Shown: positions 1 through 8,432 of the stretch, in pieces
Layout of the letters: every line of letters begins with the position of its first letter
Numbering within the stretch: the stretch's first letter is position 1
From: Candidatus Njordarchaeum guaymasense
GTDB lineage: Archaea > Asgardarchaeota > Njordarchaeia > Njordarchaeales > Njordarchaeaceae
NCBI GenBank assembly: GCA_030587605.1
Contig: JAUQYT010000017.1
Location: 1-46,660 of the forward strand
Direction of reading: 5' to 3'
DNA: 46,660 bases
Position numbers and translations under genes: made by a program
Notes under the pieces: generated by a model
Told to the model about the DNA's origin: nothing
What the model saw: the letters and a program-made list of their open reading frames with translations, nothing else
Databases searched by the model: none

Positions 1-95
1 GCGGCCAGACACTTTGGGCAGAAACCATCTCTCAATTCCATCGCTGGGGTCTCCTCACGGCCACAGATGATGCAGAATCGCTTTCGTTTGGTCAT
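1..95 (-). CDS. nmd3: NMD3 family protein, N-terminal fragment
   Basis: Only the first 31 codons are inside the window; the gene continues past the left edge. It starts at ATG 95 and shows a zinc ribbon beginning FCIICGREETP and a second CPKC pair. NMD3 is the adaptor for late 60S export in eukaryotes and a large-subunit-associated factor in archaea. It is the last gene of a minus-strand set (OB protein, aIF2-beta, DUF424, NMD3), an arrangement common in archaea, which supports the call. With so little sequence, another zinc-ribbon protein cannot be excluded. Confidence 0.7.
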   Translation of the reverse strand, partial: MTKRKRFCIICGREETPAMELRDGFCPKCLA

Positions 96-169
96 ACGTA
101 ATCCGCCTACAACAAAAAATCTGCGGGGCATAAATGGACATTATGATTGCGAGCAGTGAGATCGTTGTG

Positions 170-466
170 TCATAATACGATCATCTGTGCATGGGGAACT
201 CCGGAGATTCTTATGACACTCTCCTCACATATTAGACCAGCTTTGATTGCCCTTGATACTATTTTTTCTCCAACGATATTCGCTATTGTGGATGTTTCTA
301 TGACTTTCAACGCATCTTCTACACTAGCCAAGGATCCTTCGTAGAATTCTCTCTTCACATCCAGAACCAGCTTCCCATCTTGAAAACACTTTCCCAGAAG
401 TCCACAGTCGCAAACAGCTACAACAGTTTCACCTTGCGATTTGAACTTCCGAACATATACATCCAT
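170..466 (-). CDS. DUF424 family protein
   Basis: A 98-residue protein with the DUF424 pattern: a short N-terminal beta region (VYVRKFKSQGE), a central FYEG motif, and a C-terminal part with ANIVGEKIV and a final SVIRISGVPHAQM segment. Family function is unknown. It is usually found beside aIF2-beta and NMD3, as here, so a role linked to translation is a reasonable inference. It follows aIF2-beta by 35 nt and probably shares its transcript. Confidence 0.85.
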   Translation of the reverse strand: MDVYVRKFKSQGETVVAVCDCGLLGKCFQDGKLVLDVKREFYEGSLASVEDALKVIETSTIANIVGEKIVSRAIKAGLICEESVIRISGVPHAQMIVL

Positions 467-501
467 TGGTTTCCCTCAGCTGGGTCCAGTGTACTCGCTG
501 A

Positions 502-915
502 TCATATACCTTTCACAGGGTTCCTAGCTCCGCAAGCCTCACATGTAAGGATGGTTACCCTTCCTTCCTTCTTTAGTACTGTATCAGGCTGTCCGCACAA
601 CGGACATAACACGTACTCCTTAGTGTACCTTCTGACGAGATCATCCAAGCCATCGTCAGGAAACCTACCTTGGAAAATGGCTCTGTTTCCCTGAACCAAG
701 CCCGATGTTGCAAGTTCACGGAGTAAGAACTTCATTAACTGGCTGGGCTCACGGTTTAGCACGTCACAGATCTCCTTAAAGTTGAGAATGAATGTCTTGT
801 TTCCTTCCGTAAACGTTGATACGCGCGGGATATTGAACCTGTCCTTATCGAACAATTTCTCAGGAACCGAGGATCTTGCTCTGTCTAGTAGGTACCCGTA
901 ATCATACTCGCCCAA
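502..915 (-). CDS. Translation initiation factor aIF2 subunit beta
   Basis: Beta subunit of the heterotrimeric aIF2 that delivers initiator Met-tRNA to the small subunit. After the short leading helix (YDYGYLLDRA) comes the alpha-beta core with FILNFKEICDVLNREP, then the C-terminal zinc ribbon CPLC...CEAC. A longer frame exists (TTG at 975), but it overlaps the upstream gene by 32 nt and has no ribosome binding site. TTG 915 has GGAGGTG at 925-931, 9 nt upstream, and gives the usual length of about 137 residues, so I chose it. Confidence 0.92.
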   Translation of the reverse strand: MGEYDYGYLLDRARSSVPEKLFDKDRFNIPRVSTFTEGNKTFILNFKEICDVLNREPSQLMKFLLRELATSGLVQGNRAIFQGRFPDDGLDDLVRRYTKEYVLCPLCGQPDTVLKKEGRVTILTCEACGARNPVKGI

Positions 916-924
916 GCTGTAAGA

Positions 925-931
925 CACCTCC
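925..931 (-). promoter_or_regulatory. Ribosome binding site deciding the aIF2-beta start
   Basis: GGAGGTG on the minus strand, complementary to the 16S 3' end seen in this window. It sits 9 nt before TTG 915 and inside the coding end of nothing else; the upstream gene stops at 944. Confidence 0.7.
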
Positions 932-943
932 AATCCTATGCGA

Positions 944-1591
944 TCATGTTCTATAGCGACCTGGCCGTGGTTCAAAGATTAACTCTTCACTAAGTAATTC
1001 TCTCAAACCCTTTTTAACTTCATCCTCACTGAAATGCTTGATATATGTAAGCAGTTCATCATAATCGATTCCAGTATTACCCCCTATTCTACCAACTGTT
1101 TGAAGTATCTCTGACTTCAAATCTGAGAGACGATGGGCTGTTGAGTCACCGTTCCTTAATCTCGCTTTACCCTCTCTCAGGTGGTCTTCAACTATCTCAA
1201 GTTCCCTCACGATCTCCCAGTTGGGATCGTCAATTCTCCTTACTATTTCGGGGGCAATGTAAACCTCATCTTTTCCGTGCTTCACTCTGCCTACGACATC
1301 AATAGTGGTTCCCAGCTCCGCCTCGTCAAGCAGGACTACATCTGCGCCCCAAGCTTTCAACCTTATCACAAATCCACTCCCGTCGTCGATTGAGGCGAAC
1401 GCGTACTCGACCTTTGTATCACTTCGGAAAAGTTTCTTGTCCAGCACAGTCCCAAAAACCTTGACCTTCTTGAATCGTTCTTCATTCAACCTACCTAATT
1501 CGTTCTCATCACTCGACAATATGTCAGCTACATAGACTTTTCTAGCTACATCCCTCTGGGCTTCTCCGTTGCATCTGATCCCGTTTTTCAT
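944..1591 (-). CDS. OB-fold nucleic-acid-binding protein (RPA2/Stn1-like)
   Basis: A 215-residue protein. Residues about 40-130 form an OB fold with VKVFGTVLDKK, a YAFASIDDGSG strand-turn and VDVVGRVKHGKDEVYIAPEIVRRI, as in RPA32-like single-strand-binding subunits. The C-terminal third (about 155-215) looks like a winged helix ending ELIFEPRPGRY. This OB plus winged-helix order is typical of archaeal RPA2-type proteins. It heads the aIF2-beta operon. Binding of single-stranded DNA is inferred from the fold; RNA binding is possible. Confidence 0.7.
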   Translation of the reverse strand: MKNGIRCNGEAQRDVARKVYVADILSSDENELGRLNEERFKKVKVFGTVLDKKLFRSDTKVEYAFASIDDGSGFVIRLKAWGADVVLLDEAELGTTIDVVGRVKHGKDEVYIAPEIVRRIDDPNWEIVRELEIVEDHLREGKARLRNGDSTAHRLSDLKSEILQTVGRIGGNTGIDYDELLTYIKHFSEDEVKKGLRELLSEELIFEPRPGRYRT

Positions 1592-1676
1592 GCTAGGTTT
1601 TCACCGACGGACCGCAATAAATGATGAGAAAGAGTCTGGCTCTGGGTTCTACCGTCATGTTGTGAGACGAAGAAGA

Positions 1677-2933
1677 CTAAGTTCCTTCGCCCCAGCCAGT
1701 TAGGTACTTCTTCTGCTCATCTGTTAGTTTGTCTATCTTGATTCCCATTGATTCCAGTTTTAGTTCTGCTACGAGGCTGTCTATATCTGCTGGTACCAGG
1801 TAAACGTCTGGTTTCAATGTCTTACCGTGTTGACTCAGATATTCGGCTGAAAGGGCTTGGTTTGAGAAACTCATGTCCATAACCTCACTGGGATGCCCTT
1901 CAGCCGCCGCCAAGTTAACAAGGCGCCCTTCAGCTAACAAGTACATTCTCCGGCCATCTTTTAGCGTGTATTCTTCAACATTTTCTCTCATTTGTCTCTT
2001 GCGGACGGAGAGTTCCTCCAGGTCTGGAATCCAGATTTCGACGTTGAAGTGTCCTGCGTTCGCGAGTACTGCTCCGTCCTGCATTGACTCAATGTGTTTC
2101 TTTGTTATTACTTTTTTATCTCCGCTAGCAGTTATGAAGATCTTAGCTTCCTTCGCTGCCTCCGCCATGGGCATGACGTCAAATCCATCCATCACAGCCT
2201 CAAGAGCCTTCAGCGGGCTAACTTCCGAGACGATTACTCTGCACCCCATGCCTCTTAGACGGGTAGCAATTCCTCTGCCGCACCATCCGTATCCTGCAAC
2301 AACGGCTTTCGTTCCCGCTAACAGAACTGTGGTTGATCGCAATATCCCGTCTACTGTGCTTTGTCCAGTGCCATACCTATTGTCGAAGAACCATTTTGTT
2401 TGAGCATCGTTGATAGCTATAACAGGGTACTTGAGAACTTGCTGTTTCGCCATCGCCCTTAACCGGATGACTCCTGTAGTAGTTTCTTCACACCCACCTA
2501 TGACTCCCTTGAGCAATGTTGTTCGTCTAGTGTGAATAGTTGTGATTAGATCAGCCCCGTCATCCAGTGTAATATTGGGAGTATAATCAAGAACCTTATT
2601 AACACAGTCGTAGTATTCGTCATTGTTTTGGCCTCTCCAAGCATAAACTTTGACGCCCTCTTTAGCTAGTTGCGCAGCGACGTCATCCTGTGTCGATAGG
2701 GGGTTTGATGCGCACAATGCGACTTCAGCTCCACCTGCTCTGAGTGTCCTGACCAACACTGCTGTTTCCTTGGTCACGTGAAGACAAGCAGATACCTTCT
2801 TGTTAGCCAAGGGTTTCTCCTTCTGGAACCGTTCACGTATCCTCGTCAAAACGGGCATATGAGACTCTGCCCATTCTATCTTTCTCTGTCCTTCGCTTGC
2901 TAGGTTGATGTCTTTGACGGCGTATTCACCCAC
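1677..2933 (-). CDS. ahcY: Adenosylhomocysteinase (SAH hydrolase)
   Basis: Hydrolyses S-adenosylhomocysteine to adenosine and homocysteine, clearing the product of methyltransferases. 418 residues, normal for the archaeal form. Visible signatures: ARMPVLTRIR-like opening (SHMPVLTRIRERF), the substrate loop with CNPLSTQDDVAA, the DDGADL motif, GVIGGCEETTTGV, and the NAD Rossmann segment VVAGYGWCGRGIA. Starts at GTG 2933 behind AGAGAGGTGATC. No close operon partner. Confidence 0.96.
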   Translation of the reverse strand: MGEYAVKDINLASEGQRKIEWAESHMPVLTRIRERFQKEKPLANKKVSACLHVTKETAVLVRTLRAGGAEVALCASNPLSTQDDVAAQLAKEGVKVYAWRGQNNDEYYDCVNKVLDYTPNITLDDGADLITTIHTRRTTLLKGVIGGCEETTTGVIRLRAMAKQQVLKYPVIAINDAQTKWFFDNRYGTGQSTVDGILRSTTVLLAGTKAVVAGYGWCGRGIATRLRGMGCRVIVSEVSPLKALEAVMDGFDVMPMAEAAKEAKIFITASGDKKVITKKHIESMQDGAVLANAGHFNVEIWIPDLEELSVRKRQMRENVEEYTLKDGRRMYLLAEGRLVNLAAAEGHPSEVMDMSFSNQALSAEYLSQHGKTLKPDVYLVPADIDSLVAELKLESMGIKIDKLTDEQKKYLTGWGEGT

Positions 2934-3102
2934 AATTGATCACCTCTCTTCTAATGGAAAGCAAACAAGTAGCTCAATTAAACCTGTCTTCTCATAAATG
3001 TTTTCAGATACTTCAGAAGGTGTAGAGTATCGTGAAAACTCTGGTGTACGACGTGGACGAGAAGCACTTCAGTTGAAGAATGAGTTATCAAATGAATGGA
3101 CG

Positions 3103-3819
3103 CTACGTGTACATAGTCTGGGAATCCAAACCAACCTTTTCCTTTTGACCATCTATTATCTTGGTGACCTCGTCCTCTATCCGCTTGGCATCGTTGATTA
3201 GTTCAAAAACATCTACGTTCAAGTTGAACAAGGTGTTGATTTGTTTTATCGCTAGTGCTGCTCCTCTAGGGTCTGGTCTCCCCCTCTCCGAGTAAGGTAG
3301 GAAGGCAATGGCTGGGAAGCCCTTCATCTCAGAGTATGCTAGCATTAAGGCGAGGGGTCCAGTCACGAAAAGCGATTCTTCTAGTAGCGGGACGTTTAGA
3401 CTCTTAGCTCTTTCAAGCGAAGCTCTTGTTGGTACGCAACGCATGACTTCATTTTCTTGTTTGAACCGATTGTCTAACCCACCAATCAATATGGCTTCCT
3501 TAAACTTGTTCTTGACAATCCAGTTTATTATTTCATGCGTGAATTCCCTTACCTCAGAACGCTTGGGCTGAAACCTTGGAAAGAGAATCACGATGTCGCC
3601 ATGTCTGAAGAACTCGAACGGAAATGATATTCTCCCGTCCGCCAGTGAAATCAACGCAGGCTGTTGTTGGGTTTCCACATAACCTATAGGACGAGCATGC
3701 AGTGATTTCACGAGGTGATTTATTGTAATATATCCTGTTAGCCCTATTCCATGGAAACCTGTCACGAGACAACAACCCTCGATCTTTTCCTCATCATCGA
3801 TGACTATCCTTATAGCCAA
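3103..3819 (-). CDS. PAC2 family (proteasome-assembly-chaperone-like) protein
   Basis: About 238 residues of the PAC2/DUF75 family. It has the opening FHGIGLTGYITINHLV, a strand with PALISLADGRISFPFEFF, and the ILIGGLDNRF segment followed by VTGPLALML and FPAIAFLPYSERGRPDPRGA. Eukaryotic relatives chaperone 20S proteasome assembly; the archaeal role is not settled. I chose TTG 3819 because AGGTGA lies 7 nt upstream; an upstream TTG at 3858 has no such signal. It is divergent from the beta-CASP gene. Confidence 0.82.
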   Translation of the reverse strand: MAIRIVIDDEEKIEGCCLVTGFHGIGLTGYITINHLVKSLHARPIGYVETQQQPALISLADGRISFPFEFFRHGDIVILFPRFQPKRSEVREFTHEIINWIVKNKFKEAILIGGLDNRFKQENEVMRCVPTRASLERAKSLNVPLLEESLFVTGPLALMLAYSEMKGFPAIAFLPYSERGRPDPRGAALAIKQINTLFNLNVDVFELINDAKRIEDEVTKIIDGQKEKVGLDSQTMYT

Positions 3820-4040
3820 GTCGGAGTCACCTGCCAGATTACCGCTGGGTCTCTTCAACGATTCGCTCTATTCAAGGTATTGTTAGATCAACTTTATCTC
3901 ACTTTCTTTCAAGAACGGAAGACTTGGAAATGTTTATTTAAGTTTATGGTAAGATTTAATTCTCTGAGTGAAGACCGCGCTTCTCAGGTCGTATTCGACG
4001 CAATTCACACGTCAATGGAGTCTGCGCACTATTTAACTTA

Positions 4041-4046
4041 GGGGGT
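4041..4046 (+). promoter_or_regulatory. Possible ribosome binding site GGGGGT for the beta-CASP gene
   Basis: GGGGGT pairs with the 16S 3' end with one G-U wobble and is 6 nt before the ATA at 4053. The same hexamer precedes the PRC-barrel gene ATG (5668-5673, minus strand), so it is plausible as a working site here. Confidence 0.4.
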
Positions 4047-4052
4047 TCCCCG

Positions 4053-5324
4053 ATAACGCTTTTACAATTCTTAGGTGGATGTCGCACAATAGGTGGGTCT
4101 GCTGTTCTACTGAAGTCGAACAATAAGTCCGTCTTGGTTGATTATGGGGTTTACATGAGTGGAACCCCTCATTTTCCGCTGCCATGCTCACCTCGCGAGT
4201 TATCGGCCATAGTACTTACTCACTCTCATCTCGATCATTCTGGTGCAATACCATTACTCTATGTCTCAGGAAATGTAAGGTTATTCACTACCAAGATGAC
4301 ACTTGGACTAACGGAACTCCTAATATCAGATGAGTTGAAATTGAGTGGGGAACTGCTCCCATTTGAGGAAAACGAATTAACTAGAATGGTTAGGAGAAGT
4401 CAGCCTGTCAACATTGGGGAACAAGTCAAGTTGAACGATAATTTATTACTCAATTTCACGGACGCTGGTCATATTCCTGGGAGCATATCTGCCCTTATCG
4501 AAACTGAGGGTAAAAGAATTTTCGTGACTGGCGATATAAATACTGTTGAAACCCGGCTCCTCGAGGGGGCCAAGATTGACGTTTCATCAATGGACGTTAT
4601 TGTTATCGAGGGAACATATGCCCTTCAAGATCACCCAAAGCGAAAAGACACTGAGAAGGAATTCGTCGACGCCATTAAAGAAACACTAGAAGGAGACGGA
4701 GGGAAAGTCCTTATTCCGGCTTTCGCTGTGGCAAGGGCGCAAGAGATCCTCTGTGTGCTGGAGAAGTATGGTGTTGACTACCCGATTACCATAGATGGCA
4801 TGGTTAGGGCTGCGAGCAAGATATTCCTGCGCAATCCCAGTTTCGTCAGAGACTATTCTCTTCTCCGTCGAGCTCTAGAGAAAGCACTCTGGGTTCACGG
4901 CAAGAGAGACAAGGAGAGAGCGGTGTCGAATCCTGGCATAATAATCGCGTCCGCAGGCATGCTTGAAGGTGGGGCCGCTGTAGGTTACTTGAACGCCCTT
5001 TCGCAAGACCCCAAGAATGGCATCTTCCTAGTTAGTTTTCAGATACCTGGCACAACTGGTAGGAATCTCATTGAGACAGGAGCATATGTGTCTAACAACG
5101 GAGAAAAAAGGAAAGCGAAGTCCAAGGTAAGGTTCTTTGACTTCTCCAGTCATTGCGGAAAATCAGAGCTCTGGGAGATCCTAAAGAGATTGAACTCATC
5201 AACAAAGGTCTATGTCGTGCATGGAGAGGAAGAGAGCTGCACATCCCTTGCTGAGAGGATCAACAACGAGTTAGGAATTGCCGCTATTGCTCCAAACAAC
5301 GGAGATTGCCATACGTTACAATGA
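4053..5324 (+). CDS. Metallo-beta-lactamase / beta-CASP nuclease (CPSF-like)
   Basis: RNA-processing nuclease of the CPSF73/RNase J superfamily. Motif 2 is HSHLDHSG, followed by FTDAGHIPGS, the GDIN aspartate, and beta-CASP parts IPAFAVARAQE, IIASAGMLEGG and the late VVHGEEE histidine. The conserved first strand (LQFLGGCRTIGGSAVLL) is encoded upstream of the first ATG/GTG/TTG, which is TTG 4134. The frame is open to 3972 but offers only ATA at 4053, which has a GGGGGT 6 nt before it. I annotate from 4053; a database would probably start at 4134. It lacks the N-terminal KH domains of aCPSF1. Confidence 0.85.
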   Translation: MTLLQFLGGCRTIGGSAVLLKSNNKSVLVDYGVYMSGTPHFPLPCSPRELSAIVLTHSHLDHSGAIPLLYVSGNVRLFTTKMTLGLTELLISDELKLSGELLPFEENELTRMVRRSQPVNIGEQVKLNDNLLLNFTDAGHIPGSISALIETEGKRIFVTGDINTVETRLLEGAKIDVSSMDVIVIEGTYALQDHPKRKDTEKEFVDAIKETLEGDGGKVLIPAFAVARAQEILCVLEKYGVDYPITIDGMVRAASKIFLRNPSFVRDYSLLRRALEKALWVHGKRDKERAVSNPGIIIASAGMLEGGAAVGYLNALSQDPKNGIFLVSFQIPGTTGRNLIETGAYVSNNGEKRKAKSKVRFFDFSSHCGKSELWEILKRLNSSTKVYVVHGEEESCTSLAERINNELGIAAIAPNNGDCHTLQ

Positions 5325-5331
5325 TGCGCTC

Positions 5332-5658
5332 CTAGATGTCTGTCCTGACGACAGAATCCTTGGCTAAAATGATCTTCTTCTTCAAACCCCTCTTTAGGGA
5401 CAGAAGCTTAAGCTTTCTTCTATCCAGGATCACAGAGCCTTCGTCAAACGTTACGACCGAAATAGGAACGACTGACTCACCCGTAGGAAGTTTCTCAGCA
5501 ACCTCAGAAGCTACAGTTGAATCTACTTTATCGATTACTAGCGAAACAATGTTTCCCGTACGCGTCTCAACGATAACATCTTTTAGCCTGCCGATCTTTT
5601 CCCCCTGATCATCAAGGATCTGCGTCTTGAGCAATCTTCTTGCGGAGAACTTTGTCAT
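5332..5658 (-). CDS. PRC-barrel domain protein
   Basis: 108 residues forming one PRC-barrel: FSARRLLKTQILDDQGEKIGRLKDVIVE at the start and ISVVTFDEGSVILD near the end. PRC-barrels occur in the rRNA maturation factor RimM and in small archaeal proteins, some of which interact with the division machinery; the role here is unknown. Starts at ATG 5658 with GGGGGT 9 nt upstream. Convergent with the beta-CASP gene and divergent from the membrane protease. Confidence 0.85.
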   Translation of the reverse strand: MTKFSARRLLKTQILDDQGEKIGRLKDVIVETRTGNIVSLVIDKVDSTVASEVAEKLPTGESVVPISVVTFDEGSVILDRRKLKLLSLKRGLKKKIILAKDSVVRTDI

Positions 5659-5745
5659 TAATGGAAGACCCCCTTACAATATTATATTGATCAGCGTAAC
5701 ATTAATTTAAAACTAGTGAGTCTTAGAACATATTGCTGTAAAGGG

Positions 5746-6648
5746 ATGGTCGGTTTGAGTACTCCATCATCAGGAACCTCATCTAGGAAAAAGAGGCGTC
5801 TCGACCATGGGGCATCATTCTTAGCGCCAATAGCCGCCTCAATCATATTCTCAGCAATCTTCACCTTCTTAACAATAAGTGCCATTTACATAACGCCAAT
5901 TGAGTTTATCCCCGAATCACAGGGTGGGATTGCTGCAGCAGCCATTAATGCCATAATTCTCTCCAGCTTACCGCTCATAGGGGGACTAATACTGCTGATA
6001 ATACTGAAGAAACGGAGAAGACTTTTCCTGAAGCTGTTCATTGGGGCCGGCTTCCTCCTAGCGGGCTTCACCATATTCTCATTGATCCTAGCGAGTGCTA
6101 TACTGGTAGGCTTCAACTGGATTCAGGGGGATCTGGCCTTCGTCGTTGCATTTCCCCTAAGTCTCGTTCTAAACATCATCTTTGTTTACATAATACTGAG
6201 CGCCAGAGTCTCTCAGAAAGCAAAAAACATTGTAGCCGTATTATACGGAGGGGGGATAGGTACTTTGCTCGGGACAGCTCTGCCGTTATGGACGGGTCTG
6301 CTTATGGTAACGGGTATATCAATTTACGACATATACTCGGTTAGAAGTGGACCAATAAAAGAGATCGTAAAAGTGTCTAAAGAAGGAGAGGAACTAATTC
6401 CTGGTCTAAGTTATGTCTCAAGCGACTGGGAGATAGGACTTGGTGATCTCGGAATCTACTCTATGTTAATTTCTCTCGCTGAAACACAGTTTGGACTGAT
6501 TGCCTGCGCGTCTTCCATGATAGGGATATTCATAGGATCAGTACTTACACTGCAACTTCTCAAGAAGAGAGAATTTCTGCCAGGTCTCCCATTGACTAGT
6601 CTGATTGGGGCAATTCCGATAGTAGCCTTCATGATACTCTCTCTTTAA
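5746..6648 (+). CDS. Presenilin / signal-peptide-peptidase-like aspartyl protease
   Basis: About 300 residues with nine or so hydrophobic segments. The catalytic signatures of intramembrane aspartyl proteases are present: YD in ISIYDIYSVRSG, GxGD in IGLGDLGIYSM, and a PxLP-like PGLPLTS near the C terminus. Archaeal members cleave transmembrane helices of membrane proteins. GTG 5716 is an alternative start, but a TTTAAAA TATA-like box at 5707-5713 would place transcription start near 5735, so ATG 5746 is preferred. Confidence 0.85.
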   Translation: MVGLSTPSSGTSSRKKRRLDHGASFLAPIAASIIFSAIFTFLTISAIYITPIEFIPESQGGIAAAAINAIILSSLPLIGGLILLIILKKRRRLFLKLFIGAGFLLAGFTIFSLILASAILVGFNWIQGDLAFVVAFPLSLVLNIIFVYIILSARVSQKAKNIVAVLYGGGIGTLLGTALPLWTGLLMVTGISIYDIYSVRSGPIKEIVKVSKEGEELIPGLSYVSSDWEIGLGDLGIYSMLISLAETQFGLIACASSMIGIFIGSVLTLQLLKKREFLPGLPLTSLIGAIPIVAFMILSL

Positions 6649-6696
6649 TATGGAGAAGATAGCGAGATGTTTCGCAGCTAGGATAAACAATCGCTC

Positions 6697-6897
6697 TTAG
6701 CTCTCCGTGACAGGACAGGCAAGTTTTTTTACTATTTCTTCGGCCACTCCAGGTCTGACCTTCAATGTATATAGATACCGACCAGTTCTCAACTTAAGTT
6801 TAACTATGTCACCAATACGTTTAACCCTACATTCCTGAGCTTCCTTCGATAACTCCACAAATTTTTCAGTTTCTTTTTCACTGAGTTCTCTTGGCAT
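6697..6897 (-). CDS. rpl38e: Ribosomal protein eL38
   Basis: 66 residues matching eL38: MPRELSEKETEKFVELS, then CRVKRIGDIVKLKLR and GRYLYTLKVRPG. The KLKLR-T-RYLYTL core is diagnostic. It is a large-subunit protein missing from many euryarchaea but present in several TACK and Asgard lineages, which is useful for placing the organism. It appears monocistronic, with tRNA-Val behind it on the same strand. Confidence 0.92.
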   Translation of the reverse strand: MPRELSEKETEKFVELSKEAQECRVKRIGDIVKLKLRTGRYLYTLKVRPGVAEEIVKKLACPVTES

Positions 6898-6969
6898 TCC
6901 ATTCTACCTCCAGGCAGACTATCAGACGTTAGGCAGGGAAGAACATTAACCAACTTTGTGCGAGAGGTT

Positions 6970-7100
6970 TGGTGGGCGGGGAGAGATTCGAACTCTCGAC
7001 AATCGTTGAACGTGCTCAGCGGGCATGTCCAACCACGGTATGCTCCTCTTTGTCTTCATCGTGTGAGCGTGGCATCATAACCAGGCTAGATCACCCGCCC
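6970..7100 (-). tRNA. tRNA-Val(CAC), two introns
   Basis: Acceptor GGGCGGG/CCCGCCC, discriminator A and encoded CCA (6970-6972). The D arm pairs ATC/GAT; anticodon stem CCACG/CGTGG holds loop CTCACAC with anticodon CAC. The T arm is GAGAG-TTCGAAT-CTCTC. The gene is 128 nt without CCA against 75 for the mature form. I assign about 23 nt (7039-7061) between positions 37 and 38 and about 30 nt (7003-7032) in the variable loop. Intron edges are uncertain by 1-3 nt because of short repeats. Confidence 0.88.
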
Positions 7101-7212
7101 CCTGCCATACCACTATTCTTCTCTAGCATCCTCTCAATAAGATTCTCTAGTTGCATGTTCATCTTGCTGTCGTTTGTTATGATTTTAGCGACTTTGTTTG
7201 CAGATCAGATTG

Positions 7213-7719
7213 TCACTCGAATACTATCCTAATCTTCTCACCAGTTAGGACCTTCACGGTTTCTTCTATTATTTGGATATCAGCAGGCAACTTCTTTGAG
7301 TCGCTCAGACTTAGTCTTACCTTCTTTTCTAGGCTTCCATCTGGAAGCCACAGAGTGTTTATTCCAAGTAATGCTGCTGGGGTCACCATATCCTCAATGG
7401 TTCTCCTTATGTTGGAATTCTCTTCTATTACCCTGAATTTCTTGTTGAACCTTTTCTCAAGTTCCTTGACAACCTTGCTCTTTGACCCAAATATGCTGGA
7501 TGAGTTTCCCGGTCCGACGATTATGATTATCATGGATCCAGTGTCGACTGCTCTTCTAAACTCAACTTCCTTTAGACCAGGAAACTTATCTTCGAGCGAA
7601 AGAAGTTCCTTGGCAATATCTATATCCAGCTGAGTAATCAAGCCTTTATCCAACTTATCTTGGCATCTACCGCACAGGAATCCGCTCCTAATGTCAATGC
7701 TACATACTGGCATCTTCAT
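7213..7719 (-). CDS. NusA-like KH-domain RNA-binding protein with N-terminal zinc motif
   Basis: 168 residues. The N terminus has C-x-I-D...CGRC (CSIDIRSGFLCGRC), a likely zinc knuckle, followed by a helical segment. The remainder is KH-like: MIIIIVGPGNSSSIFGSK with a GxxG-type loop, and a second domain around NIRRTIEDMVTPAALLGIN. Archaeal proteins of this layout are annotated as NusA-like factors; the function is inferred. ATG 7719 or 7713 may start it; no clear ribosome binding site is visible. Confidence 0.65.
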   Translation of the reverse strand: MKMPVCSIDIRSGFLCGRCQDKLDKGLITQLDIDIAKELLSLEDKFPGLKEVEFRRAVDTGSMIIIIVGPGNSSSIFGSKSKVVKELEKRFNKKFRVIEENSNIRRTIEDMVTPAALLGINTLWLPDGSLEKKVRLSLSDSKKLPADIQIIEETVKVLTGEKIRIVFE

Positions 7720-7872
7720 TTTGGGTCATACATCTCAGATAGTCTTTTCAGCTGCTAATAAGCTGAATACGGGATAAATACCCATAAATAAAAACTTTAC
7801 TAAAACGCAAGCCACTACAGAATGATCAAAAAAGAAAGGGGATGTAGGATTGGGGATAGCGGTTGTCTTGGC

Positions 7873-8163
7873 TTAGTCCTTGACAATTGTTATTTCAATC
7901 GTGCTTACACTGATCTTGTTACCTTGCTCCCCAGTTATCTGCTCTGTTCCGATCAGGATGTCCTTGACTTTAACGTCCGACATGAACCTATTGCGTACTA
8001 TCTCAGCTACATCCACCGCACGACTTATGGCCCGTCCTCGCGCCTTTATACTGACCTGCTTCGCATTGTCATGGAACAGTGTTATGGCAGCGAGAACATA
8101 GTTCATTGGGGGCTTGACTCCAACAAAAACAGTGTTTTCCTCAGACTTGGATCTTTCTGGCAT
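7873..8163 (-). CDS. albA: DNA/RNA-binding protein Alba
   Basis: 96 residues of the Alba family, a dimeric chromatin and RNA-binding protein. Signatures: VFVGVKPPMNYVLAA, ITLFHDNAKQVSIKARGRAISRAVDVAEIVRNRF, and a C-terminal strand VSTIEITIV. Lys in GVKPPMNY corresponds to the acetylated lysine region, though the usual second Lys is not obvious. ATG 8163 has AGGTGA about 10 nt upstream; the longer TTG start at 8202 is unlikely. Confidence 0.93.
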   Translation of the reverse strand: MPERSKSEENTVFVGVKPPMNYVLAAITLFHDNAKQVSIKARGRAISRAVDVAEIVRNRFMSDVKVKDILIGTEQITGEQGNKISVSTIEITIVKD

Positions 8164-8265
8164 TTTCCGATTCTCACCTTCTATTTCCTTTTTCTCTAGC
8201 AATCACTGCAACTAAGGCACAACTTTGCATATACTATTGGATGGGTTTGGTTAATGATTGCTTCG

Positions 8266-8273
8266 TTTATAAA
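8266..8273 (+). promoter_or_regulatory. TATA box upstream of sucCD
   Basis: TTTATAAA in the 270-nt gap between Alba and sucC. Transcription would start near 8296, leaving a leader of about 135 nt. A second AT-rich box lies near 8309, so the exact promoter is uncertain. Confidence 0.4.
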
Positions 8274-8432
8274 GCTAATGGACATCCGCAATGCATCATG
8301 AACCTAAATTTAATAGACCCAAGAATGTAATAAGTAAACGACACTCGCAGAGTGATCCACGTGAGAAGACAGTGAGCATTCCTGACCCTAGAGATTTTCC
8401 TTGTCTGATTCTGAGGTAGGAGAGAAGTACCA

